DNA of 64,000 nt from Erigeron canadensis (taxonomy: Eukaryota; Streptophyta; Magnoliopsida; Asterales; Asteraceae): NCBI RefSeq assembly GCF_010389155.1, contig NC_057769.1:18166735-18230734 (forward strand), read 5' to 3'. The notes under the pieces were generated by a model that was given only the letters and a program-made list of their open reading frames with translations, searched no databases and was not told the DNA's origin. Positions 18,673 through 28,693 of this stretch are shown here, piece by piece (the first letter of the stretch is position 1; every line of letters starts with the position of its first letter). Both the position numbers and the translations under genes were made by a program.

Positions 18673-19499
18673 TCATGCTTCTATACCTCTTTTGGTCAAA
18701 TGGTTTCCCATTTTTATCAGCATTAATGTTTGTACGAGCAGCCATTGGGGTTGAAATTGAAGAACATGTAGTCATATCAAACTTTTTCAACATATCCTTT
18801 ATGTACTTACCTTGTGATATAAAATACCAGTTGGTAATTGTTTGATTTGTAAACCCAAAAAATAATTCATTTCCCAATCATGCTCATTTCAAAATGATTG
18901 ACCATTAGAGATGAAAAGTTTCGGCAAAACGTTTGACTGGTTGACCCAAAAATAATGTCATCAACATATATTTGGACAAGTAAAACATGCTTACCTTGCT
19001 TACGAATAAACAGGGTAGGGTCAATAGTGCATTTGGTAAAGCCTCCTTTGAGTAAGAAAGTAGTTAAGGAATCATACCATGCTCGGGATGTCTGTTTTAA
19101 ACCATAGAGAGCCTTGTCTAACTTGTAGACATGGTTTGGCTTCTTAGGATCAACAAAACCTTCAGGTTGCTCCACGTAAACTTCTTCTTTGAGTTCTCCA
19201 TTCAAGAACGCTGTCTTCACATCCATTTGAAACACTGTGAAGTTTCTGAATGCGGCATAAGCTAAGAATATACGAATGGCCTCCATTCTTGCAACAGGAG
19301 CGAAAGTTTCGTCGGAATCCACACCAGGTTGTTGGCAGTAACCCTTTGCAACCAATCTAGCTTTGTTCCTTACTACAACACCATTTTCATCCTTCTTGTT
19401 CTTGAAAATCCACTTGGTGCGAATTGGTTCTTCTTTCCTTGGATTTGGAACCAATCTCCATACCTTTAGTCTCTCAAACTGAGCTAATTCATCTTGCAT
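18608..19499 (-). pseudogene. S-1 reverse transcriptase
   Basis: The minus-strand ORF from 19499 shows the Copia RT start ([18 protein letters not shown]), the first catalytic Asp in [13 protein letters not shown] (residue 93) and the YVDD box at residues 178-181. A frameshift near 18870 leads to 18877-18608, the RT C-terminus (KYIKDMLKKFDM; MIGSLLYLTASRP). Motifs are of the SIRE/Maximus style. Active-site residues are intact but the frame is broken. Confidence 0.88.
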
Positions 19500-19557
19500 T
19501 GCTTTAACCCACTCTGGATCACAAAGAGCTTCAGAGACTGTTTGGGTTCGATGTTAC

Positions 19558-20961
19558 TCAGTAAAAGTGCAACAAGACACTCATTGACTGTAGTACGGGT
19601 AGAAACACCAGCTTGTGGATCTCCGATGATCTTTCTGTAGGATGATCTTTGCGCATACGCGACCACTTGTTGTCATGAGGAAGAGGATCTTGTTGATGAC
19701 TGTCAACATTATCATCATTAAATCCAGAGTTCTGTTGAGAAATAGAATCGTAGCTCGGAAGAACTCTTTCCTCAAAATTTGGATGATCAAAATCCAGTGG
19801 TACATACACATTTGGAGTATTTGATGGATTTGTTGTTTGGGTGATTTGAGAAGGTTGTTCTTGAACATTCTTTTGAAAATAAATATCACTTGGAAATGAT
19901 TCTTCTTGCTCTGAAGAATTTGAAGATGATTCACGATTGTTGTTAGGATCTGGTTCATTTGTTTGAATAGGATCATTGTTCGGAATTGGTTCATTGATGA
20001 CTTGAGGTTCCTTTTCTTGAATCGGTTTTGAATTGTAGAATTCTTCGAAAAGAATATCTAGCTCTTCACTTGTTGGAGTTGGATATTTCTTGAACTTTGA
20101 AGCTAAGGTTGACGTCCTTAAGGAAGCACTTGAAGTACTTGGATCACTAATTGTTGGTAGCAAACTTTCTTGTTCAAATATCATGCCAGACATCTCGTCA
20201 AACCAAACATTCATGGTTTCTTGAATCGTGTTTGTTCGACGATTAAAGATGCGATATGCAATCGATGTCTTTGAGTAACCAACAAAGTAACCTTCGTCAC
20301 CTTTCCTTTCAAACTTTCCAACATTTTCCCGATCATTCAAGGTATAACAGACACACCCAAAAATATGGAAGTAATTGATGTTGGGTTTGCGTTTGTTAAT
20401 AACCTCATAAGGAGTCTTCTCATGACGCTGATTGATGATGGACCGATTTTGAGTGTGACAGGCAGTGTCAACAGTTTCAGCCCACATATTTGATGGTAAC
20501 TTGGAATAAGCAAGCATTGACCTTGCTGCTTCCACCAGCGTACGGTTTCTCCTTTCAACAACACCATTTTGTTGCGGGGTACGAGCAGCAGAGAATTGGT
20601 GAGTAATGCGTTTTGATTTGCAAAATTCATCGAAGATGGCATTTTTGAACTCAGTACCGTTATCTGAACGGATATAACGGACTGGAAGTTGAAGATTCAC
20701 TTGAGTGGAAGTGATGAAATCTATCAAAATTTGAGTTGTTTCATCTTTTGAAGCAAGAAACTTGACCCAAGTGTATCTTGAATAATCATCAACGATAACC
20801 AGAATATATCTCTTCCCGTTTCTGCTTTGTACTTTCATAGGCCCACAAAGATCCATGTGAAGCAAATGAAGAGGTGCCAAAGTATGTGGAATCTTTTGGT
20901 TTATGAGAAGTTCTCTTGATCTTCCCAACTGCACAAGAAGGACAGACATGCTCACTCTCAT
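19558..20961 (-). pseudogene. S-1 integrase core and C-terminal region
   Basis: Minus-strand ORF of 467 codons. The DDE triad is visible: D37 in HMDLCGPM, D100 in RSDNGTEF, E136 in VVERRN. The domain continues through FGCVCYTLNDRENVGKFERKG (Copia integrase C-terminal GKF region) into a long Ser/Asn/Gln-rich linker to RT. Frameshifts near 19590-19640 break the join to RT. It would insert the element DNA into the host chromosome. Confidence 0.88.
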
Positions 20962-21250
20962 ACTTGTAGTCAGGCAAGCCTACAACAAGTTGCTTGTTGA
21001 CTAAAGCATTGATGGTTTGATAATTCAAGTGAGACAGCCTTCTATGCCACAACCAAGAATTTTTCGAAGTAGCTTTTGAAACAAGACAGATATTATCAGT
21101 TGGTTGGTTATCATCAAGATTAACTGTGAAAAGATTCTCATCACGATCTCCGCATAGGATATCAATTCCATCTAGAGTTTGGACTTTGCACAGAGATTGT
21201 CGGAAAAGAACTTGAAGGTTGTTGTCACAGAACTGTCCAACACTGAACAA
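20789..21250 (-). pseudogene. S-1 GAG-pre-integrase zinc domain
   Basis: Carries the HHCC-type N-terminal integrase region: SWLWHRRLSHLNYQTINAL ... HVCPSCAVGKIKRTSHK. A frameshift near 20890-20950 separates it from the integrase core ORF, with overlap of both frames. Upstream residues (FSVGQFCDNNLQVLF) are the protease-integrase connector. Confidence 0.8.
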
Positions 21251-21258
21251 GTTATGAC

Positions 21259-21465
21259 TCAGCCTTCAACATAATGGACTTTCTTAATGACAATTCCGTT
21301 TCTTTCAATATCTCCATAACCTAGAATTGGAGCGAAATTGTTGTTTCCGAAACGAACAGTTCCCATGAATCTTTCAACAAAATTCTTGAGCAATGATTTA
21401 TTGCCAGTCATGTGTTTTGAACACCCGGAATCGAGTATCCATACACAGATGGTTATTTCCTGCAA
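21259..21465 (-). pseudogene. S-1 protease
   Basis: WILDSGCSKHMTGNKSLL is the retropepsin active-site region of Copia elements (catalytic D in LDSG), about 10 residues into the minus-strand ORF; YGDIERNGIVIKKVHYVEG is the C-terminal protease part. A frame change near 21255 leads into the next domain. NA-1 and NA-2 lose homology to pol at exactly this motif. Confidence 0.85.
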
Positions 21466-21520
21466 TCAAAAATTTAACCGACTTTAGGTACCCACTTAAA
21501 GACGGGTCCTTTGTGGTTAG

Positions 21521-24297
21521 TTAACACAGGCAGAGGATATAACTTAGGATATGCATACAAACATGCTTAGAATCAATATGAGCATTAACAAGCACACCAT
21601 CAATAAGCACATTCGTATAAAAAGTACGCACATTCACATTTGAATTAAAAGTAACATGTTTAACAGCATTCAAACAAGCACGACCATTATCATTGTTTAC
21701 AGCCCCACAAGGCATAGCCTTGGATTTATTAACATTGTTCACTAAAGATGAATTGTTTAAATCAACAGAAACTCTTTTCTTTTTGTTACCAACACTTTTT
21801 CTCCTCCTCCTCTTCTTCTTTTCAACAGACAATTGCTTAAATTGATCTTAGGTTTAATGACTTAGGAACCCATTTGGTCTTTCCACCTGTTGAATTGACA
21901 CTAAGAAGATTAAGACGAGGGGTTTTAGACTTATTCATCCTTTTTGTCTTTTTTGGATTTGTGGAAACTTCTTGCTTCTTAGGTTTGGTAATTGAAAACC
22001 ATCCATATCTATCCCTATATCTAGTTACACCATTTGAAGTATCCCTAGTTAGCAAAACGGAGCTAGACTTAGGCACTTTAGAAATTGAACTAGATTGAGA
22101 GTTAGACAAAGAAGCATTTGGATTGTCATTTGGAAGTTTCACTTTGTGATACCTTGGTTTGGTGAGGTCTCAGCTTGTTTCTTTTTAACATGTTTGTTAG
22201 CAGGTTTTGGAGGGTTAGGACTCTTTTGTTCAGTCTTGACAGAAGGGGTAGAACTCTCTTGTTCATCCTTGACGAGTTTGGGTTTAACTCGTTCTTGGAA
22301 GTAATATGATGTTGGAGCTTTGGACACTGATTTTAGTTTTTGAGATTCTCCTTTTATTTCTTTTCAAAATTTATGATTTTGATAGATTCAATCTTTTTCT
22401 CAGTTTCTGAGTCAAAAACATATTCTCCCTCCATGAATTTATCAAAATCATCTTTGGTGAATTCATTCGAAAATGTAGAAATATCAGGAATCTTTTTGTC
22501 CAACATCATACCACGGGTAGTCTCAGGAATAAGGTCGACTTGGACTGAAACATCCTTGGTTTCACAGGAAAATTGAGTAGAAGTATCAACACCTATACTA
22601 GCACAAAGCTTAGGGTGAACAACTAGCTCATCAAGATTTTCGCATGTGAAAAATCTATAAAAGTACCATATCAAAACTAAGTTATGCGCAAGATCTTCAT
22701 CAGATAAATCAGATTGCACATAATTTGCAGCTATAGAAGTAGCAGTAGTTTGACAAGTACATGCAGAACAGTCAGTCACGGTCTGGGTGGATGAATTGTA
22801 GATGAATCAGAAGTAGTCTGATTGAAATGGTCTACTAAAAGACTGAAATCAGTTTGGGTAGAAACATTCACACAAACTTTCTTGATATCATCAACAACTG
22901 ATTCATTCTTTGAATTCGGACTTTGAGACTGTAGATTATGAATGAGTTTTTGTTGAGATTCCACTGTTTGTTGTAAACCTTCTATTTGTTTTTCCAAAAA
23001 TGTGGATAGAGTATACAATTTAGTTGTTTTGGTGGAGAAATGACAAATTCTTGGTTTTGAAAATTAGACGCAATCTTTCTAATTCAAAAATTGTTGAATT
23101 TTTCATTCATAAGAAGTATTGATAGCATCATAATTAACCAAAAATTTATTCTTTTGAATCTTCTCAACTTCATCAGTCTCAAATTCGTCATCCAAGGACG
23201 AATAAATTGTTGTACCATACCAAGTCTCAAAAATTTTCATCATACAAAGGTATAATTTCTTCTTTTGCTTTTGCAATGGAGTGATATTCTCAAAACCCAA
23301 CCCAAGAAGAAGTTTCGATCTATCAATCTTTGATTTATTGAAATAGGCATTGAAATCCAAAAGAGGATTTTGTTCAACTTTGTACAACTTTTCTTGATAG
23401 AAAAGTATATTCTTTTATGTTCCTCAATTGTCTTTCAAGGTTTCAATCTCAATGCCTTTAAAAAACAATTATGATTTAAATCAGAAACTTTTCTTTCGAG
23501 TTCAATTGTTTTGGTGTAGCTTCTTGAAGCTTCTTATTCAGAATATCAACATCCATTTGTCTTGCATTTGCCCGAAGCCATTCATTGGTCTTTTGAACTT
23601 CAAGATCTTGATTGGCTTTTCAAGATCAAGAATGGTCTTTTCTAAATTATGGCACTTTTCCAATAACTTAAAATCAGGAGACGCATTCATCTCACATTCT
23701 TTAACCAACATTTGTTCTTTATAGTTTTGAAATTCTTGTTTCATAGCATCATACTCAAAAAGTAGTTTAGAATTTTCTTCAAGTTTTGTGTACTCCCTTT
23801 TTGAAAATAAAATGCTATTTTTCAATTTCTTGTTTTGTTGGCTAAAAAAGTGTAATGATCGTCAAGTTAGATAAGGCAATTCTACAAGACTCTTTATCCT
23901 TAATTGATGAAAAAGTAGAGTCGAGATTTACCTCATCATCGGGATATTCCTCGTCAATGCTGTCAGCCTCCAACATTTGTCTTTGCTCAACCTTGCCATG
24001 AAACATACATTTGCAGACAGATCTGCATCTTCATCATCAGTCAGTAAAAGCCACTTGTCATCTTCAGCAATCAAGGCTTGACCGCTTAACTTGCTTTGCC
24101 AAGAGCATCTTCTGCTTGTAGTATTCATAATTCTTTTTGCGAGGCAGCTTGCAATCCACAGCAAAATGACCAGGAACTCCACAGTTGTAACACTTTTGTC
24201 AGATGTTTTTCCTTTTCCATGATTGTTTCTCAGTTTCTGCTTTCTTATCTCCGTTCTTGGAACCAGTTGTTTCACCTTGTTCAAAACTTGTGATGAT
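21521..24297 (-). pseudogene. S-1 gag (zinc knuckle, coiled coil, basic tail)
   Basis: Multiple minus-strand frames: 24284-23928 begins after the gap, with the zinc-knuckle region shifted out of frame by a one-base loss compared with S-2; 23825-23538 and 23387-23103 hold the coiled coil (ECEMNASPDFKLLEKCHNLEKT; LLGLGFENITPL); 23018-22354 and 22327-21837 are linker and basic segments ending GVTRYRDRYGWFS and GGKTKWVPKSLN. Many single-base indels in homopolymers distinguish it from the S-2 copy. The true gag N-terminus is in or beyond the gap. Confidence 0.75.
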
Positions 24298-24397
24298 NNN
24301 NNNNNNNNNNNNNNNNNNNNNNNNNNNNNNNNNNNNNNNNNNNNNNNNNNNNNNNNNNNNNNNNNNNNNNNNNNNNNNNNNNNNNNNNNNNNNNNNN
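24298..24397. other. Assembly gap of exactly 100 N
   Basis: One hundred N, the conventional placeholder for a scaffold gap of unknown length. Left edge lies in S-1 gag, right edge in the NA-2 spacer, so the order and distance of the two sides are not proven by sequence. Confidence 0.95.
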
Positions 24398-25480
24398 TCT
24401 CAAGGGTTTAAACAAATACTATCACGAACAGAATCATAAAGGGTGAATGGTAACTTATTTTACTTCAAGTCGTTTTAAGAAATCAAAACGTGAATTCAGA
24501 ACACTATAAAGTAAATCTTTTTGCCAAAAACTTTTCAGTTAACCAAACATCATCAATATTCACATTCAAAGGATCAACTGCAACTCGAGCATGGCATAAC
24601 TTCATCCCTAGTCAAACTAACCATATCATTACACACTTTTTGAACAGAAACGTATCAATCCATTTAAACACTCTCTGATCAACTTATTTTCAAGAACAGG
24701 GTGGGAAGGGTTTTTGAATTTTCAAAAACATTAAACAAAGCATTTAAACATGTAGTAATCATTTACACCTATCCTGAACATGCTTCTAATTCACACACTT
24801 AACACAGAAGCACTAGCAGAATCGAGAAATTCAAGAAAAATTGTAAACTAAAATCTATATTCAAACCGATAGTACCTGTGGATGTGATTGAAAGATGATG
24901 ATGTTTATAGAAGAAATGATCACAGAATGATTTGGAACAAGACCCTTAAATTCTTTTGATGATCAGAAACAAAACCTTTTTATGATGATTTTCGGTGAGA
25001 GAGTTAGAATTTTACTGGTATATGTGAAAAGATAAGAAAGAAAACATAATCTTTCCCTCCTTAAGAGAAAGAAAAGAAAATGGGTCGGGTTTGGTAAGTT
25101 GGATCGGGTTGGCTTTCTGGGTCAGGTATGGTTTGATTGGTATTGGCTTGACTTGTTTTGGACTTTTTCAATAACAGATTTTTTGAAAAACTACTACAAA
25201 AATATTTTTCCTTGTGAATTTTCAGTTTTTCTAATTAATTTTATTAAAAATAACAATGAGTTTCTAATCAAATAGTGCAAATATACAAATTTCCCCTTAC
25301 TTCATGAATTATCCTTTCTCTCCCCCTCAAACATTGCATGGTAAAACATATTGCACGTAAACATAGCATCAATGTTTGACAGATAATGAATGAAATTAGA
25401 GAGATAGAGGATTTGTACAAAACATGCAGAGGCAAGTTAGCGTATTGGAAATGAGCACTTATTTGAGATGGTTTCTTTGA
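24398..25480 (-). other. NA-2 spacer after the pol deletion
   Basis: No gene. Homologous to the NA-1 spacer 8411-9299: shared polypurine tract context, AGAAACTCATTGTTA block, GACCCAACCC-type segment and a GAAGCATGTTCAGGA block. By analogy the hairpin array and ORF3 would lie beyond the gap. Confidence 0.6.
25313..25328 (-). other. Internal polypurine tract of NA-2
   Basis: Minus strand GAGGGGGAGAGAAAGG, the counterpart of 8573-8588 in NA-1, with the same flanking words (ATGCAATGTTT before, GATAAT after). Confidence 0.65.
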
Positions 25481-25544
25481 TCAGAAATTCATTCCAGGAT
25501 CATGTGTTGAATATCTTCAAAGTGGAAATACGTAACACAGACCT

Positions 25545-26160
25545 TTATTTCCTACAAGAAAAATTAAGTTGTTTTTGGTACCCATTTTTGTATTGGTCCT
25601 GTTGGTTAGAAAAATGATCATGGTATTTTTTGAAGATTTGGAATTCTGTTTCTTGGAGTTTTGACAGTGAACCATCCATACTGATCCCTATAATAGTTAT
25701 ACCCTTAGATGTGTCTTTTGTGAGAAAAACTTGACTAGTTTTTGACATCTTGGATATTGAACTATTTTTGGAGATAGTTTTAAAAGCAGAGGTTCTAGAA
25801 ACAGATGAAGCATGAACCTTAATGGTGTCTTTCCTTTGAAGTCATCTTTCCTTTGACAATTGGTGTAAGCTGACTTTTGGGTGAGTAAAATGACGTTGGA
25901 GCAACCTTAGATTTAGATTCCTTCTTTGATTCAACTTTAGGCTTTTTGAAAGAAAGTTTTTTAACTCCTTTTTCAATTTTTGATTGACTTTTTGTTGAGA
26001 ACCAGTTTTGGTAGTCATCTTTTCAACCAATGCTTTTGCTTTAGCCTTAAAATTTCAGGAATCTCAATTTTATGCTCTAAAATCACTTTACTTTTCATTG
26101 GTGTTATCACAGGGGTTTCAAAAGAGAGTACCTTTTTGACAGAAGCAAAATGTTTAGTCT
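25545..26160 (-). pseudogene. NA-2 gag C-terminal part
   Basis: Broken minus-strand frames matching NA-1 gag after its coiled coil: a basic Lys/Ser segment (26030-25842) and 25748-25545 with SKTSQVFLTKDTSKGI, the counterpart of the NA-1 TLLTKDKSNGMTRYRDQYGW region. Several frameshifts. The protease stump follows at about 25510-25480. Confidence 0.65.
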
Positions 26161-27413
26161 TCAAAGCTTGAATTTTTTTTTCAATCTTGAAAATGATGAT
26201 AGCATTGTTGTGGACATATCTTGAATTTGTTTAGAAGAGATGCAATCATCCTGCAATACTTTTGTAGAATTCTCACTCCCATTGGATGGAGTGGAGTAAT
26301 CATCAGAATTATGATTAATCATCATATGGGTAGGGGTGGTCTCACTTACCTTTGGGGAATAATCTTGAGTTTTCAGATGTTCAATGACCTTTTGTTGAGA
26401 CTCAACTTTTTGTTTTAGGTTTTCAATTTCTTTTTCCAATATGGTAGTTGGAATATAAGCTCTGTGAGAAATTTGTTTGGAAGACTCTTGTTGAGACTCA
26501 TTTTGTTTCACTGAAATGTTGTCTATTTCTTCTAACTCATAAATTGATCTGTTATGAGTTTTCTTGTAAGAATCATTAAAAGCAACATAATCAATGTTTA
26601 TTTGAGTTGGTTTTGGTCTTTCAACATCATCTGACTCAAAATCATCCTCAGATGGTCTGATGAATTCTTGTATCATGCCAAGCCGAAGAAATTTTTCATC
26701 ATACAATGCACCAAGATCTTCTTTTTGAATTTTCTCTAAATGTGCTGGATTCTCACAACCTAAACCAAAAAGAAGTTCTGATTTATCAATCTTTGATTTG
26801 TTGTAATAAGCAGTGAAATCTAAGAAAGGATTTTGTTCTATTTTGTAAATTTTCTCTTGATAGAACAAAATGTTTGCTTTCAAATCTTCAACTTGATTTT
26901 GAAGAGTTTCAATTTCAACTCCTTTGAGAAAACAAGAACTGTTTAAGTCAGAAATCTGTCTTTCATGTTTTTCACAATTTGGTCTCATATTTTTCATTTT
27001 GTTTGTGAGAAACTCAACATCTGCTTGTCTTGCATTTGCTCTTATCCATTCATTGGTTTCTCAAGCTGTAAGGTCTCAATGGTTTCCTTGAGTGAATGGA
27101 AAGTTTTTTCAAGGTCATGACATTTATTGGTTAAATGTGCATTGGGTGAAACAACTTGAGAACTGTTACTTGACAAATGCATTTCTTTCAAAGAGTCATA
27201 GTTAACTTTGAGAGCATCATGAGCTATTGAGAGTTGAGAAAAAGCTTCATTAAGTTTATCAAACTCTTGTTTAGCTGTAGTCAAATTTGTCTTCAAAGTA
27301 TGGTTTTGCATTGTCAAAGTATCAGCTGTTGTTTGAAGAGACAAGTAATCAGTTTGAGTGAACGCTTGTACCTCTCTTGATGAAATGTCTGAATTGATGT
27401 TGATTGTTGTCAT
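26161..27413 (-). pseudogene. NA-2 gag: coiled coil without the N-terminal gag domain
   Basis: ATG at 27413 (MTTININSDISS) leads within about 25 residues into the coiled coil that in NA-1 starts only after residue 145 (YLSLQTTADTLTMQN versus FLSVQTTADTLTKQN). A frameshift near 27050 leads to 26997-26161, which matches NA-1 through KIEQNPFLDFTAYY, IPTTILEKEIENLKQK and IQDMSTTMLSSF. So the Copia gag N-terminal domain and the zinc knuckle are both missing while the coiled coil is kept. Confidence 0.75.
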
Positions 27414-27511
27414 TTAAAATGATTGAATTAAAAATTATTTAGAAAATGAAGTTAGAAATTTAGATCTTTTAGATTTTTGAAAAAAAATTCTAAGTAGAAA
27501 ACAGAAAACAG

Positions 27512-27970
27512 AACGATCTTATTAGATCGTTTTAGAACATAAATTTTCTAAGTAATGAAGAATAAAGACGAAATAAAAAAGAAAAGAGAACAGATGAAAA
27601 TGTTTTAAAAGAGATCGTTTTAAGGAATCGTAATGAAAAAATTAGAACGATCTAAATTTAGATCGTTTTAACAACTTGGGAGAAAAATTTTCTAAGTATG
27701 AAAACTTTGAAAATTTGGGCAGAGTAGCACAATGACTTGGAAGTTTTTGAGCAAAACCAATCTCAAGGAGATCAGTTACCCAAGAAATTATGTGATTCCC
27801 AAACACTACAACTTCAGAATCACGATCCACACACCACACAATTCACACAGAATTATATAAGCTAGAACGATCTAAATTTAGATCGTTTTAGCTTCAAAAT
27901 GGCCCAAAAACTAGAACGATCTAAAAGAGATCGTTTAGTTCCTCCAACAAAGATCGTTTTGTAATACCTG
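27512..27970 (-). repeat. Hairpin array, AACGATCT/AGATCGTT type
   Basis: Inverted repeats at 27512-27531, 27646-27667, 27866-27887 and 27915-27935; the second and third are perfect 22-bp palindromes with arms AACGATCTAAA/TTTAGATCGTT. Compared with NA-1 (GACGATCTT/AAGATCGTC) the outer pair has changed from G-C to A-T on both arms together and the centre is replaced, leaving pairing intact. Confidence 0.85.
27751..27782 (-). repeat. Conserved leader hairpin, NA-2 copy
   Basis: Minus strand GGGTAACT, stem GATCTC, loop CTT, stem GAGATT, then GGTTTTGCT. One G-T pair at the base of the stem. Third instance of the structure at 5352-5383 and 9698-9729. Confidence 0.72.
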
Positions 27971-28398
27971 CACATATAAACAGAACAGATAAAACTTATG
28001 GTTTTTGATACACAATTGATCAATTCTCACTCAGTTTTGAGAATTAGAATGTGATCCAAACATCAAAATGCTCAGAAAATGATCGCGCACAATCCTAAAA
28101 ACAATTCCATATCTCAAATCAACTTATTTGTGAAAATCAAATTTTGATCAAATTTTCGAAAATTTTGATTTATACTCAAAACTTTGAATTTGATTCTGAA
28201 ACTTAACAGAATGTTTTGAAGTATGATTTGGAAAGTATTAGTAAACAAAAACTAGAAAATTAAACAGAAATTGAATGAAAATAGTTGAAGAACAGAAATG
28301 GCGGGAAAAGCTTCTTAGAATATGAAGAAGAATAATTTGAACAGAATTCAATGAATATGTAATGAATCTGTTATGGATCGTCAACAGAACGTTGTTTT

Positions 28399-28410
28399 GC
28401 TCTGATACCA
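28399..28410 (-). other. Primer-binding site of NA-2
   Basis: Minus strand TGGTATCAGAGC, two bases inside the LTR; standard tRNA-Met primer site. Confidence 0.88.
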
Positions 28411-28412
28411 CA

Positions 28413-28693
28413 TGTAATAAACCAGAAATCGTTCATGTTCAGGTGCGGAAGTAAGGTGATTAACAATGGTGGATGTGTGTGTTTTAGTGTGTGTATTGAG
28501 AGAGACAGGGAAGTGTGTGTGGAAAGCTTGGAATTATATTTTGCAATTATGATCAAAAGGTTACAAAATGTTAAGGCTTTGAGGGGTATTTATACTCTAA
28601 GTAAATACATAAGCTCCCCCTCAACCTTATATTACATATACACATTTACAAAGATAATGAAATACAACTAAGCACTATTTTGAATTTCTAACA
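28413..28693 (-). mobile_element. 5' LTR of NA-2
   Basis: 281-bp LTR, minus strand TGTTAGAAATTCAAAATAG to GGTTTATTACA, TATA box at 28587-28594. The base run outside its right border is AAACT. Close relative of the NA-1 LTR. It interrupts S-2 gag codons in the stretch that in S-1 reads YRFFTCENLDEL. Confidence 0.87.

Larger units (their letters stand above)
14853..24297 (-). mobile_element. S-1: gag-pol Copia element (Sirevirus-like), 3' part to gap
   Basis: Read right to left: gag with (frameshifted) zinc knuckle and coiled coil (24297-21521), protease (21465-21259), integrase (21250-19558), reverse transcriptase (19499-18608), RNase H (18672-17984), a hairpin-bearing spacer (17860-17390), a degraded third region (17350-15200), polypurine tract and 3' LTR (15178-14853). 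It inserted in NA-1 ORF3. Its 5' LTR is lost at the assembly gap. Several frameshifts make it non-functional as assembled. Confidence 0.8.
27414..28398 (-). other. NA-2 leader
   Basis: About 1 kb of untranslated leader between primer site and gag start, same length class as in NA-1, containing the hairpin array and the GGTTTTGCT hairpin. No credible ORF. Confidence 0.6.
24398..28693 (-). mobile_element. NA-2: second pol-less Sirevirus-like element (5' part)
   Basis: Minus orientation: 5' LTR (28693-28413), primer site, leader with hairpin array, gag (27413-25545), protease stump, internal polypurine tract (25313-25328) and a spacer homologous to NA-1 up to the gap. No pol domain. Same layout and same pol end-point as NA-1, but the gag is shorter. 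It sits inside the gag of S-2. Confidence 0.75.

Noticed and set aside
24203..24439. ORFs reading through the N gap
   Set aside because: They are artefacts of translating N.
14853..28693. One minus-strand element bounded by the LTRs at 14853 and 28413
   Set aside because: LTRs differ in length and sequence, flanking bases do not match, and the interval would contain two gag genes plus a gap.
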